A DNA stretch of 64,000 bases from Hydractinia symbiolongicarpus (taxonomy: Eukaryota; Cnidaria; Hydrozoa; Anthoathecata; Hydractiniidae). The first letter of the stretch is position 1. The number at the start of each line of letters is the position of its first letter. The notes under the pieces are model-generated. The model was not told the origin of the DNA and ran no database searches. It saw only the letters and a list, made by a program, of their open reading frames with translations. Position numbers and translations under genes: made by a program. Below, piece by piece: positions 8,088-17,803 of this stretch. The stretch is taken from contig NC_079881.1 in NCBI RefSeq assembly GCF_029227915.1, positions 32,587,501 to 32,651,500 on the forward strand, written 5' to 3'.

Positions 8088-8167
8088 TGTTATGAAGGTG
8101 ATGCTCTCGCGTCCTGATTTTTTTTTTCATGGGGGAGTACCCACCAGCATTTCCCCCGGGAAACGAT

Positions 8168-8250
8168 CCATGGTGGTGCGATGTTGGTATCATAAACCGC
8201 GGTTTACCACCAACTACCCTGTGGAAAATTCCTGTGACCACCATGGTGGT
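8168..8250. repeat. Cluster of palindromes upstream of the decayed SAP copy
   Basis: Two perfect 14-bp palindromes, TAAACCGCGGTTTA (8193-8206) and ACCACCATGGTGGT (8237-8250), lie 30 bp apart. A CCATGGTGGT block at 8168-8177 can pair with the second. No gene is seen here. It could be a binding site for a dimeric regulator or part of a replication or recombination site; this is inference. Confidence 0.55.
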
Positions 8251-8280
8251 TATGCGGACGAAGCCCCTCGCGATCCTCGT

Positions 8281-8339
8281 CCGGTTTCACGATTATAAAA
8301 CTATCTTAAAGGTTCATAAATCGTATATCACAACCAGGC
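8281..8339 (+). promoter_or_regulatory. Promoter copy 1 of the SAP/polymerase start region
   Basis: The block GGTTTCACGATTATAAAAC, then TTAAAGGTTCA and GTATATCACAACC just before the ATG at 8340, matches the block before the polymerase ATG at 9096 almost base for base. The shared TATAAAAC is a TATA-box candidate about 45 bp upstream of both start codons. Confidence 0.55.
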
Positions 8340-8512
8340 ATGTCTTCAGGAATCGTTCTCGATTTGATATACAGTAGAGAATACATTGATGACTTTGATC
8401 TTTTCACGGTCCCCGATTTAAGAGGTTCCTTGGCATACGTAGATACTCGCGGCTCATAAGGTCCGAGCTTATCGAATTATTGCTATCAACAGTACCCACT
8501 AGAGAACCCGAT
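8340..8512 (+). pseudogene. Decayed copy of the SAP N-terminal module
   Basis: The ATG at 8340 has the same upstream context as the polymerase gene start. Its short frame ends at TAA 8457-8459. A SAP-like YSRLIRSELIELL stretch appears in another frame from about 8444 to 8482, just before the next intact module. The region is therefore a frameshifted relic of the same SAP start module that survives at 8513 and 9096. A 21-bp segment at 8384-8404 is identical to part of the capsid gene at 734-754. Confidence 0.6.
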
Positions 8513-8968
8513 ATGACTTTGAGAACGGTTTCCGAATTAAGGGATCTCGCTAGAGAACGCGGTCTACGCGGCTACTCAAGGCTACTCAAGGCTGAGCTGA
8601 TCGAATTATTGAGACCCACCAGACCGGTACCGGCGCCGCTCGTCCTAGGGATGCGGGGTCTCGAACTGATCGAATTTTTGGGACCCGTGCCGAGAGCAAA
8701 TGGATCAGCACCGATACCCATGGATCCAATCGATGAGGATAATGTTGAGCCGCATCAGCCGGCTATCCTGGACTATGACATTGATACCTTGGATGAATCG
8801 GAAAAATGCATAATTTGCTATTTGAAACGAAAGGAAGCAACTATTGTTCATGGGAACACCGGGCATTTTTGCTGTTGTTTATCGTGCTCATCTATATTGA
8901 AAGCAGGGGGAGGTAAATGCCCCATATGTCGCGCATCCATCGATCTTGTCATTAGACAATATAATTGA
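8513..8968 (+). CDS. SAP-RING protein, probable viral E3 ubiquitin ligase with MDM2-type RING
   Basis: I take the ATG at 8513 as the start, because it has the same CCGATATGAC context as the polymerase ATG at 9096; the frame is also open a little upstream through the decayed SAP copy. The 151-residue product has an N-terminal SAP-like module (residues 1-35, SELRDLARERGLRGYSRLLK), a second partial copy of its tail (LELIEFLGP, about 51-58), an acidic linker, and a C-terminal RING. Zinc ligands are C99, C102, H113, H118, C122, C125, C136 and C139: a C2H2C4 order with exactly the spacing of the MDM2 RING. The C-terminal tail ends in an aromatic stretch (VIRQYN), as such RINGs often do. Predicted role: DNA-directed ubiquitin ligase acting on host or viral chromatin proteins. 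Confidence 0.85.
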   Translation: MTLRTVSELRDLARERGLRGYSRLLKAELIELLRPTRPVPAPLVLGMRGLELIEFLGPVPRANGSAPIPMDPIDEDNVEPHQPAILDYDIDTLDESEKCIICYLKRKEATIVHGNTGHFCCCLSCSSILKAGGGKCPICRASIDLVIRQYN

Positions 8969-8990
8969 TTTGTTGGGGGTCAGATTGTTT

Positions 8991-9014
8991 TTTGTTACTC
9001 ACGCGAGTAACAAA
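8991..9014. terminator. GTTAC/GTAAC hairpin after the SAP-RING gene
   Basis: Arms TTTGTTACTC (8991-9000) and GAGTAACAAA (9005-9014) form a perfect 10-bp stem with loop ACGC, 22 bp after the stop. A run of twelve or so T follows at about 9026, so it has the shape of a stem-plus-T-run terminator. Confidence 0.65.
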
Positions 9015-9035
9015 TGTTATGAATCTTTTTTTTTT

Positions 9036-9095
9036 TGGTTTCACGATTGTATAAAACCATATTAAAGGTCCACATATAGTATATCACAACCCGAT
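9036..9095 (+). promoter_or_regulatory. Promoter copy 2, upstream of the polymerase gene
   Basis: GGTTTCACGATTGTATAAAAC, then ATTAAAGGTCCA and GTATATCACAACC lead to the ATG at 9096. The same blocks precede the decayed copy at 8340. TATAAAAC is the TATA-box candidate. Confidence 0.55.
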
Positions 9096-12000
9096 ATGAC
9101 TTCGAGAAATACAGTTGCTGAACTGAGAGCTCTCGCTAGAGAACGCGGTCTACGCGGCTACTCAAGGCTACTCAAGGTTGAGCTGATCGAATTATCGAGA
9201 CCCACTACAGTGTCAGCACCGGTACCCGTGCCGAGACCCACCAGACCAGTACCAGCGCCGAGACCAAATAGACCAAAACCGATGCCTAGACCTGTACCGG
9301 CACCGAGACCCTCGAGATCCGGTACTAGCCAACAAGACATGGATTTGTTTGAGCGGCAAGAAATGATTAAAACCAGACCTATTGTGAAAAGTAAGTTGAA
9401 TGAATGGAGGGAATGGTTGATAAATCATGTACCTAAGGCTATTAAGGATAAAACAACAAAAGCTTTCAAAACCATGAAGGATAAGATCATGAGTTTGTAT
9501 AAAAAGGGTAGTGGAGAGAAAGAAGAGGAAGAGGTGAAAGAGGAAAACCCCTATACTCCTATTGAAGAAGCGTTTTAAGGTTCATACGAACGCTTTAAGA
9601 TAAACTCGGATGGTGAGAAGAATGTCAGGGTATTTTTGAAAAAGGTTCATCCTATCGTCAAGAGGTTGATGAAGGACGTGCTCGGGCAGAAGAAGTCATT
9701 GAAGACTCAGGCGACCTTGTGTGTAAAATGGGTAAGGGAGGACACCAGCTCGGCTGATGCCCCGTGTGTACATGTCGATAAAGCGTTCAATAGCTATATG
9801 GAGATGCTGCACGCCCACGATAACATTTCTGATGTTTTCGATCGGATGTGTAATAAGATAATCGAGCAGATTGAAAACCCTGCTCTACCCGCCAGCGGGT
9901 TCACAATCGAAAGGATCCTACATATGCATGTTGACTTTCATAAGCTAAAATTAACGAGAGGTAGCTCTTATGTGCCGCTACCTAAGAATTTCAGTGGAAA
10001 GCGATCTGTGATTAATCCTAAAAATGAAGATGATGAATGTTTCAGATGGGCTATTATCGCCGCGCTTAACCACAATCTGATCAAAAGTAATCCTGAGCGT
10101 ATCTCAATTCTTAAGAAGCATGATAAGTATAATTGGGATGGTCTAACTTTCCCAATGGCGCTAAATAAAATAGATTTGTTTGAGAGAAGGAACCCCGATG
10201 TCGCTGTGCATGTTTTGACAAAGGATGGGAGAGGAGGTATCTACATGTGTCGCAAGTCGAAGCATCTGGATCGTAAGGAGACGGTTGTTTTGTTCTTGCT
10301 ACATGAGGAGGAGAAGATACATTACATCGCCGTTAAGAACTTGAGCGGTGTCCTGAGCAAGGCCAACTCAAAGCATAAAAATAAGGAGTATTATTGCCTG
10401 AATTGTCTCTCTGGTTTTCCAAGCGAACAGAAAAGGGATGAACACTTTGAGTATTGCAAGAATAACGATGCTGCTAAGATTCAACTCCCTGAGGAGGATA
10501 GCACCTTAACCTTCACTGATGGTAAGTTTCAGCTCAAAGCTCCATTCATCATGTATGCCGATTTCGAAGCTTTCACAAAAGAATTGCCTGAAGAAGAGAG
10601 AAAATGCGGATCATCCACCGAGAAAGTTGGTAAACATGTTCCCACGGGTTTCTGTTGTTATAGCAAATATGCTCATGGTGAAGTGCCGGACCCTCTGAAG
10701 CTTTACCGCGGTGAGGACTGTGTTCCGCGCTTTGTAGATCATGTAGTTTCCGAGGCGAAAAGGTTATATAACATGTTTCCTCAGAAAGCAATGGATCCAC
10801 TGACGGAGGAGGAGCGTGACAGTTTCAAGAGAGCCAGGGTGTGCCACATTTGCATGGAAGAATTTGATGACAAGGATGACATCAAGGTTAGGGATCACTG
10901 CCATTTCACCGGTAAGTTTCGCGGGGCTGCCCATCGAGAATGTAATATCCGATACAAAGTGCCTAATTATATTCCGGTTGTCTTTCATAATCTGAGTGGC
11001 TACGATGCACATCTATTTATCAAAGAGCTTCCGAAGCAGCATGGAGAAGAAAATATGAGCGTTATCGCTGAAAATAAAGAGAAATATATCTCTTTCTCGA
11101 CTGATGTTAAGGTTGGTGAATACATTGGCAAAAAGAGAGAGACTAAAGCCAAAAAGATAAAATTTAGATTCATCGATTCGGTTCGTTTCATGGCTAGTAG
11201 CTTGGATAAATTGGTAAACAATCTCTCTGATGATCAGTGTAAAAATCTTCGAAAATTCTTCAATGATGATGAGCAATTCAACATAATGAGAAGAAAGGGT
11301 GTATACCCATATGAATATGTTGATTCATTCGATAGGTTTAATGAAACTAAGCTTCCGTCGAAGGATGATTTTTATGACAAGTTGAACATGAGTGGTATCA
11401 GTGATGCTGACTATGCGCATGCCCAAAAGGTATGGAAAGACATGAAAGTTGAAAATATGGGTGTTTATCATGATATATATCTCAAGACTGATGTGCTGCT
11501 TCTGAGTGATGTGTTTGAGACCTTCAGGGAAACATGCTTAAGAAACTACGATCTAGACCCGGCTCACTTTTACACTTCTCCGGGATTAGCCTGGAGGGCG
11601 TGTTTGAAAAAGACCAAGGTTTGTCTAGATTTATTGTCGGATATGGAGATGGTCCTGTTCATTGAGAGGGGTATTAGGGGTGGTCTCTGTCAGGCTGTTA
11701 ATAGACACGCGAAGGCCAATAACCCATATATGGGTGAGATGTATAATACTTCTGAAGAGACCACCTATCTACAATACCTAGATTCTAACAATCTGTATGG
11801 ATGGGCCATGATTCAGAAGCTGCCGACTGGAGGGTTTGAGTGGGTTGACACCGGTAAACTTTCGCACTTTACACCTGAACTGATTTCGCAATTAGCTGTG
11901 GAAAATGGTGAAGAGGGGTACATCCTTGAGGTTGATGTGAGCTATCCACAGGAGCTTCACGATTCTCATAACGATCTTCCTTTCATGCCCGAGAGGAAGG

Positions 12001-12993
12001 TGATTAATGGCGTCGAAAAGCTGACACCGTGTCTTTCGGACAAGAAGAACTATGTCATTAACATCCGTGCACTTGATCAAGCGTTGAAGCACGGTCTCAT
12101 TCTTGAGAAGGTTCATAGGGTACTGAGGTTTAAGCAAAGCGCATGGTTGAAACTTTATATCGATTTTAATACCGATCTGCGTACCAAATCAACGAATGAC
12201 TTCGAAAAGGACTTTTTCAAGCTTATGAACAATTCAGTCTTTGGGAAGACAATGGAGAATCAACGTAAGCAAAAGGATATACGTTTGGCTACCAAGAAAG
12301 AACAATATGAGAAGCTGGTGATGAAGCCCAACTTCAAGGGTAGCACGTGGTTCTCGGAAACACTGATGGGCATAGAGATGTCTAAGATCAAGATCAAACT
12401 GAATAAGCCAATCTACTGGGATTGGCAATTCTCGACTTGTCCAAGTTATGTATGAGTTCCACTATGATTACATGAGACCAAAATATGGTAATGATGTAAA
12501 GCTTTGCTACATGGATACAGATTCATTCGTTTATCATATCAAAACCTACGACTTCTTCAAAGATATCGCCAACGATGTAGCTTTGAGATTTGACACATCA
12601 GGGTACGATCAAAAAGATGGTAGACCTCTACCATTAGGTTTGAATAAAAAGATCATTGGTCTGATGAAGGACGAGTTAGGTGGCAAGGTGATGACGGAGT
12701 TTGTCGCCCTAAGAGCGAAGACCTACGCTTACAAACAGCTATGTGGTAGGGAGAATAAGAGGTGCAAGGGAGTCAGGAAGTGTGTGGTCAGGAAAACCTT
12801 GGGTTTTGATAACTACAAGAGGTGTCTGTTCGAGGGTGTAAATGTTTACAGAACCCAAATGACCTTTCGATCCATTAAGCATGATATTCACACCATAAAA
12901 ACAAATAAACTCGCGCTCAATGCAGATGATGAAAAAAAAATAATAGTAGATGGTATTACTACGTACGCTAGAGGCCATTATAGACACGGTTGA
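9096..12993 (+). pseudogene. polB: Protein-primed family B DNA polymerase with N-terminal SAP module, broken by one stop and two frameshifts
   Basis: This gene copies the element's DNA. The ATG at 9096 opens a 160-codon part with a SAP module (residues 6-35) and a Pro/Arg linker. After a TAA at 9576-9578 the same frame continues to 12,455. That part shows two zinc-finger-like clusters (CLNC..H..C near 10,395 and CHIC with DHCHFTGKFRGAAHREC near 10,845), exonuclease motifs (YADFEAF; NLSGYDAHLF; YLKTDVLLLSDVFE), polymerase motif A (DSNNLYG) and motif B (KLMNNSVFGKT). Between about 12,413 and 12,448 the frame changes twice. The rest (12,448-12,993) carries motif C (YMDTDS) and the conserved DELGGK and EFVALRAK blocks. 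The in-frame TAA means the N-terminal part could still be made alone. Identification is certain; the gene as it stands cannot make a full polymerase by normal decoding. Confidence 0.93.
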
Positions 12994-13205
12994 ATCCTAT
13001 CACTGTAATGGGGGGACACGGCGGGGATTGAGGGGTTGGGGGGACTCTTCTATCGTTGATTTAACGGGCATAATCTATGATTTGACGTAAAATGGTAAAG
13101 TGCTAAGGGATTTTATGGACCTTTTTACGTTGATTTAACGTGTATGCCCGCTTATTTGACATGATTGCACTAACATCCGCATTTTCCTATCTCTGCTGTT
13201 GTTGT
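12994..13205. other. Right end region of the Polinton, G-rich with a repeated CGTTGATTTAACG motif
   Basis: After the polymerase end there is a G-rich stretch (about 13,009-13,052) and then two exact copies of CGTTGATTTAACG (13,054-13,066 and 13,128-13,140), each with complementary CGTT/AACG ends. Polintons end in inverted repeats that often hold subterminal repeats, so the terminus probably lies here. The other end is outside the window, so neither the repeat nor the target duplication can be confirmed. Confidence 0.5.
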
Positions 13206-13640
13206 GGAACGAAGTAAATAAGGGTGTGGTTAGAAATATTTTTTAAAACGAAGAAAAACGTACGATAACATCACAAAAAAAATTGTTTGGAAATGCATTA
13301 GAAAATTGTAGCTATACATTCTCAATTCTTTCTCTTTGGAATGAAGAGAAATTTAGTTATCGAAGTAAAAAACTGGTTGGACTTTTATTCAGAGAACCCT
13401 AGCTAGCCAACTACTGAAAAAGCGAAAGAAAAGCAGGGGTGTGTTGTTTAAATTATTTAATAGAGAAATGAATTTGCATGTATAACGATTTTTTAGGTGT
13501 TTCTTTCAGAGCTGCTTTTTTTCTTAAATATTAAGTTTGTTGTTGCGTCTTAAGCCGGATAATATTTTCTTTAAGCACTTATTTTGTAAAAATATACTCT
13601 GACAAATGGGTCAGAAGTTTAGAATATCCTAAGAATATGT
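13205..13640 (+). repeat. Host interspersed repeat, inverted copy at 53.2-53.5 kb
   Basis: Stretches such as GAAGTAAAAAACTGGTT, CCCTAGCTAGCCAACT and CTGACAAATGGGTCAGAAG reappear, diverged and on the opposite strand, at about 53,190-53,540. No coding potential is seen. It begins close to the inferred Polinton end, so it marks host sequence on the right flank. Confidence 0.65.
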
Positions 13641-14588
13641 CTGAGTCTTGATAGTTTAAATATGAACATTTGTATGACGCAAAAAATTGATTAGAAGTTT
13701 ACTTGTTTTTATTGTATATCGAACGAACTGAATTTTTTCTCTCCAAGCAATGGACCGTTCCATCTAGAAATTGCCATTGGCTAGCCTATAGTAACTTATA
13801 GCAGGATTTATTTTAATAAGGCATTGCATATTTTCAGGCTATAGTCATGTTAAGAACATATTGAGATAGTAAGAATAGCATTTGTCAAAACGAAAACACA
13901 CAACGTGTGTATCATAGAGAAGAATTTACTTAAACTGTACAAAGTAATTTTTCTGTTGTTACAGTTTTTAACACTACACACTGTGTAATTCAGTGTTGAT
14001 GTCGTTTTAAAAAAACTAAACCTAAATCCTAAACTTAAATCATTGTTTACATCTGTTACGTTGCGATAGTTGGAAATATATTCGATTCTTAAATTCGAAA
14101 ACGCTGCATTGTTATCTTTTTTGATTTTATGTGTGATCTTTTTTAATCACGCATAAAATATCAAGTTTAGGTCTGTAAGGCAAAGTGTTCTTTTAGTATT
14201 TTGGATTGAAATATTTCAGTAGATATATAATATACCAAATGATTCAAGTATATTTCTCTTTTATGTGTTGTCAACTATTAATTTCGTATATTTTGAGTAT
14301 AACTTTGGAAGTGTTGCCGTATGCAATATAGATTAAAGAGCGGATTTTGCATGACTTAACGAAAAATGTTGGATTTTTTTTTAATGTTTGGTATCCTTTC
14401 TTTTTCCTGGTGTACTTCTGGAACGGCAACGGAAGTATATGGTTTTAGTGTATTTCGCTTTTTACGTAACGATTGTTAAACACCTTTAATTTTTTAGACA
14501 ATTTTCATTTTTATTTTATCAATTTAATTTTGACTTTTTGTTTCAGAGGTTATAAACAATCTGCTTATAAAATAATGCAGATTCTGAG

Positions 14589-14664
14589 CAACCTCGATCC
14601 TAGGGCTTTTATCTCTTTTTGCCATCCTGTTATAAAAAAGACAAAGAGCCCGGGGTCGGGGTTG
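14589..14664. mobile_element. Miniature hairpin element of about 76 bp
   Basis: Imperfect terminal inverted repeats CAACCTCGATCCTAGGGCT and AGCCCGGGGTCGGGGTTG enclose a short AT-rich loop. This matches the look of tiny hairpin MITEs that are common in cnidarian genomes. The target duplication is unclear. Confidence 0.5.
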
Positions 14665-16860
14665 AAATGTCAGTTTTGAAAAATCAAAATACTGTGTTGT
14701 ATGTTTTTGTTTGGTATCCCTTACATCTGTTTAATAAGAGATTGAGTGGATTCTTCCACGGGTAATCAGCTATATGATATTATTCACCAATTTTATGGAA
14801 TGTTGTCACGATCCACAGGAATTAATTCGTTGGGAAGCTTTATCTGAGAATGTTCAAATTCATCTAGTTTGCCTGAATGCATTAATGTGGTTAATATTTC
14901 AAAGTATTCCACTATGATGAATAACACGATCAAAACCAATTCGAATGTCTTTCTCTTTAAATGAATGTCCGAGATCATTCGTTCTCTTAGATAGATTCTG
15001 TTGATCATGACTTAATATAGGATCATATAGTGTTGATGAAAAACCTTTTTTCTCGACATTCTCTTGTATTTTTGTTGTCATTACTGCTTTAGGATATTTT
15101 TACTTATCCAATGGTATCCACCACTGTACAGGCAACGTCTTCCGGTACAGCATAGAGATATTATTAAAAGAGAAAGAGACACAACACGATAATTCTCTAT
15201 TCAAATTCCTATTGTTAAGACAAACAAGCGGAGAAGGCGCGTCACTATGTTTCAGCTCATTTTGTGCGGCACTCGCAAAACGAATAATTACCGATTCTTT
15301 CAAAATAGAATCCCAACAATTTTATTTGTAAAAGATTAAGAAAATAATAAGGTTTTCCACTGAATTCCGCCAAAGTTAATTGGTTAAAAGGTTCTCAGGG
15401 GTTAACCTCGCCTTCGAAATAATTTACCTGTACAATTTTCAAGAGAATCAGTTGGAGAAGATGTTTGAAGGTCAAGCAGCCATGTTTGTTGTTGTCGTAC
15501 ATATAGAAAAAACAAACGTATTTTTTTCCAGAAATAATGAGTGGAATACGAACCCTTCATAGATGTACGAAGGTAAGGGTTTATTCTTCATTTAGTAATA
15601 ACCTAAGTGAAGGACGATGGCTAACCAAAGTTTAAAGCCAATATTCAACTGTAAATATTCTGTGTTGATAAAGTGTCCCTTTAAACACACTCGGTGTGTT
15701 ATACTACGTTTTTTAAGTAAAAATGGTGGTCTTGGAAAACTCCTGACTTTAAAAACTTGAAAGTTTTTGTAAAAAAGCGAGTTATGGCTATGGTTATCGT
15801 ATGTAAAAGGTATAACAAAACAGCTTTAGCAATCTACCATCTTATTTCTATTTAGGTTTCAGGAGCTGCTCTAAACATGTCATGGAGGGTATAGCTATAG
15901 CTAGCTATAACTGCGAATAGGCTAATTACATAGAATTTAAATGAACACTGCTAGCCAATGAACGATTTCTTTATGAACTATCAGTTCTCACTTGCTAGTA
16001 CTTAGACCACATTCAAGTGATGTAAGCTCTGAACTTAACTGCTTTTATATCAGACAATGAAAATATGCACTGAGAATTAATTACCAAAAGTTTCACACAA
16101 TTTTCATTTCAAACACACGTTTTACGAACTCAGTATGGAGGTAAAAAACCTTGATCAGCAATATACAGCGTTAGAAAACCAGATCAGCATTACCAGGAAC
16201 GTTGTATGGAAGTGTCGAATCACGATGTATTTAACACAAGTACGTATGTGTATGCAATCCAAGCTACTGATTTTTAAAAAAAATCCACAAGTCATACCGT
16301 ATATAAGTATATATATACCTTGTTCTTATAAAAATTTTATTAGAATGTACTGTAGCAAAGCTTGATATACACTTTTTTATCTTTAGCTTTACCTTAAGGT
16401 GTTTTTGACATGTTTAACTTGAAATTTGTTCTTATATTTCTATATTTTAAGCATTTTAAATTTATTTTGTTGTACGTATCTTGCCAGTATTTGCAATGTA
16501 ACATTACGTTTATAAGCATATACGCGTTTCAAATACTAGTAACAATTAATTCGGTAATAGATTTTCCTTGAAAGATGTTTCCCATGTTTTTGAGAGTGTG
16601 TGTATGTGTTTTTAAGAAGTCTTATCTGTAAAACTTCAGCTCTCTCTATGTTTTATCGTGTTCTTATTTTTCAGCCATTCTCAGCCTTATTGTTTTTAAG
16701 CTATAAGTATATTTGGCATAGGAAAAACAGGGGATTTTAATGTCAGTCAGGGAAAATAAAAATTGACTGGACACTCTTTCTACAAAATCTACTTGTTTAT
16801 ATGTTATGTTATAGCATAGTAAGATTCGTTGGTCCACAACAACAGATCAATTAAAAGCTG

Positions 16861-17200
16861 TCTAACTCTGCTTGGCTAAAAGAGGGCTTAATGAAATATA
16901 TTTATCAAAATCTTTGAGCTTATTTAGTACTAAATTTACATTTATATGTGGTAAAAATCCTTTTCTACCTATATATAAAAAAATATGGGTGAAGACAATA
17001 TAGAACATGCCAAATGAACTCATTTTTGTTAATTTGGATTTGCTATTGAGAAACATTTCCTTTTTTACATTTTGTGAAAACTTTTGTGTGGAAGCGTATA
17101 CAAGTTTATAAATTAATGATCTTTATTGATTTCAAACTTACTTCTTGCTCATTGCTTTTTTGACATTTGTGTTTAAAGGATTTGTGCTTTAACTTACAAA
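16861..17200 (-). repeat. Fragment of the dispersed repeat family seen at 23.4, 50.4 and 55.1 kb
   Basis: The stretch around 16,986 (GGGTGAAGACAATATAGAAC, then CCAAATGAACTCATTTTTGTT) closely matches sequence near 56,606 and 51,018. It is in the same orientation as the copies at 50.4 and 55.1 kb and opposite to the one at 23.4 kb. Confidence 0.6.
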
Positions 17201-17803
17201 GGAGAAGAAATCAAAATTATTGAAAACATGTTGAATAAACAAGTTGGTCAATGCACTGAAATAATTTTTTTCTTAATTATATATTTCTGTAACGTCTTTA
17301 GTTATCACTTGTATGCAAAATCAATTTACAAAAATATACAATACATTCATTCTTTTATAAAAAAATTTCTTCCTTTTTCAAGTTCACAAACTCAAACAGA
17401 AATATTAAAAGTTTCCTTTAAGCAAATGACAATGTCAAAAGCAAATGACATTGTCAGTGGATGTTTCCAGACCCCATCAACTTGTAAAAACATGTTGCTT
17501 ACGTCAACTAGCTTCTTTAGTTTGTCCTTACATATTTTTTTCAAGCATTATTTTTTATATCTTTTTTGCCGTTGAAGAACTTACAACTTTCGTAAAAATA
17601 AGACACAAATCTTAAGCTTTTATATCGTATAATCGAGAGATATGATTGCATATGCTAAAAAGGTTAGCTAAAGTGGTTAAAAAGAGACAGGAGAAAAAAT
17701 ATAATAGCCTCATCACTAAGCCCCCAACCTATATAAAAAGTTAGCATTGAAGATGATGGGGAGTTGTGTTATATGTGTCGTACGTTGTAACTGTCGTGTG
17801 TTC

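Larger units (their letters stand above)
1..13205 (+). mobile_element. Maverick/Polinton (adintovirus-like) endogenous virus, left part outside window
   Basis: A dense block of short-spaced genes on both strands contains the hallmark Polinton set: double-jelly-roll capsid protein, FtsK/HerA-type packaging ATPase, retroviral-type integrase and protein-primed family B DNA polymerase. The cysteine protease usual in this family is not seen and would lie to the left. Base composition is richer in G+C than the flanking host DNA. The right end falls between the polymerase stop (12,993) and the start of a host repeat near 13,205; no terminal inverted repeat can be tested because the other end is missing. 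Several genes are broken while others are open, so this is probably a recently inactivated integrated copy. The polymerase and integrase give the identification high confidence; the exact right boundary is inferred. Confidence 0.95.
13641..17803. other. Gene-free AT-rich host stretch
   Basis: Only short low-complexity frames without codon-like character are present. Recognisable contents are a small hairpin element at 14,589-14,664 and a fragment of a dispersed repeat at about 16,861-17,200. The longest frame (17,228-17,575, 115 codons) is Phe/Ser/Lys-rich and shows no motif; I do not support it as a gene. Confidence 0.6.

Noticed and set aside
8065-8377. Two overlapping plus-strand frames downstream of the SAP gene
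   Set aside because: They cross the hairpin and palindromes and code for no recognisable protein; the region is promoter and spacer.
10573-12137. Several minus-strand frames inside the polymerase
   Set aside because: All are antisense shadows of the strongly conserved polymerase frame.
17228-17575. 115-codon plus-strand frame
   Set aside because: Phe/Ser/Lys-rich composition in AT-rich DNA, no motif, no splice context.
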